A stretch of DNA of 64,000 nt from Gadus chalcogrammus (Eukaryota; Chordata; Actinopteri; Gadiformes; Gadidae): contig NC_079426.1 of NCBI RefSeq assembly GCF_026213295.1, positions 24,269,320-24,333,319 of the forward strand, given 5' to 3'. Position 1 is the stretch's first letter. Every line of letters begins with the position of its first letter. Below the pieces are notes generated by a model. It worked only from the letters and a program-made list of their open reading frames with translations, was not told the origin of the DNA and searched no databases. Positions 62,576-64,000 of this stretch are shown here, piece by piece. The translations under genes and the position numbers were made by a program.

Positions 62576-62879
62576 CGCTCCCCTCTGAATCATTCACTAA
62601 CATCCTTTCCACAATATCAAACAGAACGATCAGAGTAACAAACAATTAAACGAACTACAAGAACATTATTTCAGGATTATTTACATTGGCTGTAAGCCTA
62701 ACATTGTTTGGGGCAAATGTGGATGTTAATGGATGTTTCAGAATGTTGGTCATGGTGTTAAGCCAATTAAGATTGAGGGACTTCATTTATAGATCAAGTC
62801 CATTTATAGATCAAGCCCTGCCCGGCCGCGGGCTCTGCAGCCCGGCCGCGGGCTACGGAAACTTTGTGTTTCCGTAGAG

Positions 62880-63175
62880 ACGCGTATCTGCCAATCAGCG
62901 TTCAACAGCGTGGCCACGTGTTGAACATGTGTAACGTAACAGCCAACCAGCGTTCAACCGTCAAACTCGGTGCAGTGCAGTCCGGGGTGAACTGCGGCAC
63001 GGAGGAGAAAGTGATTGTTGCCGTTTGCGACTCCCGGGGCTCTATATATAATAATATATAATATAATACAATTGTTTATATAATATCACGGCCAAAAGCT
63101 CTGTGCGCCTCCTGATGGCCGTAACGTGGGGAGCTCTCATAGGGATTGGGCTTCTCGGGGTTTGTTTAACGCACA
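62880..63175 (+). repeat. [17 protein letters not shown] module, copy 3
   Basis: Same order as copy 2: CAATCAGCGTTCAACAGCG, GTGTAACGTAACAGCCAACC, a start codon changed to ACG at 62999-63001 before GAGGAGAAAGTGATTGTTGC, the TA-rich stretch, then GGGATTGGGCTTCTCGGGGT. This copy is not inside a recognised hAT element. Confidence 0.7.
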
Positions 63176-63669
63176 GCGTTCCCTTCTCTTGCTCTTTCCT
63201 GTGGCTCTCTAAACACACTCACTCCCCCCGCCCATTGCGAGTCCACGAGATTCTCATGGACGCGCGTGTGTGACGTAGTCTGGAAGGCGCACTGCTGTAG
63301 GTGTGTGTACCTCCGACCGGTGAGTGAGAACAGCCAGAGAGAGAAAAAAGGATGGAAACTGAGGATTTGGTTTCGAAAAAGAATAGCAGTGGATCCTTCG
63401 TCTGGCAGTGTATATATAATAATTATTATTCAAACTGTTAATAAATAATTAACGGTTTGAATAAATGCTGTGTTGGTAAATCTAACTTGCTGTGATTTTC
63501 CTTTTCTTATGTGCAAGTTCTAAATTGTTCCAATAGAAAGCACTAATGAGTTTAAACAATATTTTGTTTCATGTAATCGACATGCAGACTTATGTTTCAG
63601 TAATACTAGAATTATTACTGACGTAACATTATGCCAGACATGGTTGAATCGAGCATTTATGATGTGCTC

Positions 63670-63750
63670 TAGAGGAGATTCAATATATATCGAGATATAT
63701 ATCGTGTATCGAGATATAGTAAAAAAATATCGAGATATTCATTTTGGCCC
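63670..63750. mobile_element. Fragment of a TAGGGCTGCAGGATAT-type hAT end
   Basis: CGAGATATATATCGTGTATC and AAATATCGAGATATTCATTT then TTGGCCCAT resemble the subterminal right end of the hAT at 48227-49336. The terminus itself is missing. Confidence 0.5.
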
Positions 63751-63751
63751 A

Positions 63752-64000
63752 TTTTGGATAAGATAAGATAGTCCTTTATTAATCCCCCTTGGGAGAAATT
63801 CACAGGTGACCAGCAGTACAGTGGGAAAAGAGAAGTGCGAAAAGCAGTATATATACAACAGATTTACTAATTTAAAATAAAATTATAGTACAAAACTATT
63901 TGAATAAGATAAAATAAAGATAAGATAAAACAAACATACTATATACATGTAACTGTCCGTTTGTAGGTGACCTGTGTGTTAAGTAAATAAATAAATAAAT
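63752..64000. repeat. Fish interspersed retroelement tail, cut by the window end
   Basis: GATAGTCCTTTATTAATCCC then CCTTGGGAGAAATTCACAG is a sequence repeated very widely in teleost genomes, thought to be a non-LTR retroelement 3' part. A (AAAT)n tail starts at the window end. Confidence 0.5.

Noticed and set aside
59460..64000. Possible 5' exons of PNPT1
   Set aside because: Motifs expected for the mitochondrial leader and the first RNase PH strands were not seen on the minus strand; they are probably beyond the window.

Overview
This is a gene-sparse, transposon-rich stretch of vertebrate nuclear DNA, almost certainly from a ray-finned fish. The evidence is intron-split genes with GT-AG junctions, long CA, CT and TA microsatellites, fish-type LINEs, and very many hAT, Harbinger-like and other DNA transposons. 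The species cannot be fixed from the sequence. Three conserved genes were rebuilt exon by exon with consistent reading phase: CFAP36 (CCDC104) on + (10492-25198, 3' eight exons), PPP4R3B (SMEK2) on - (27520-41166, complete, 15 exons, 778 codons) and PNPT1 on - (42478-59452, 3' 25 exons, 685 codons). This gene order matches human 2p16 as I know it.

Layout. 1-1.7 kb: an inverted repeat with a small SWIM-like coding scrap. 2.0-9.5 kb: a long inverted repeat (arms about 1.3 kb) whose spacer holds an almost full-length, broken L2-type LINE. 10.5-25.2 kb: CFAP36; its largest intron carries a palindromic element, and one arm of that element is split by a 6.4 kb P element (THAP9-like transposase gene, 8-bp target duplication). 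That P element is itself invaded by a MITE, a hAT fragment and possibly a solo LTR. 25.2-27.5 kb: convergent 3' ends of CFAP36 and PPP4R3B. 27.5-41.2 kb: PPP4R3B, with a 2.2 kb hAT element and several MITEs in introns. 42.5-59.5 kb: PNPT1, whose 9.6 kb intron is a stack of nested elements (a LINE interrupted by two independent hAT insertions, one with another hAT inside, and by an L1). 59.5-64 kb: no exons seen, only repeats. These include an imperfect telomere-like tract, a 16-bp GGGGAACATAGGACCC repeat and a module also found inside two unrelated hAT elements.

How the genes work: CFAP36 is a ciliary protein with an N-terminal BART-like domain, which is not in this window. PPP4R3B is the regulatory/targeting subunit of protein phosphatase 4. 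PNPT1 is mitochondrial polynucleotide phosphorylase. They are neighbours by conserved synteny, not parts of one pathway. I found no clear unknown gene system. The most unusual content is the transposon architecture: exact, datable nesting series with target duplications, a P-element lineage in a fish, and two repeat families (the 16-mer and the [13 protein letters not shown] module) that recur in different hosts.
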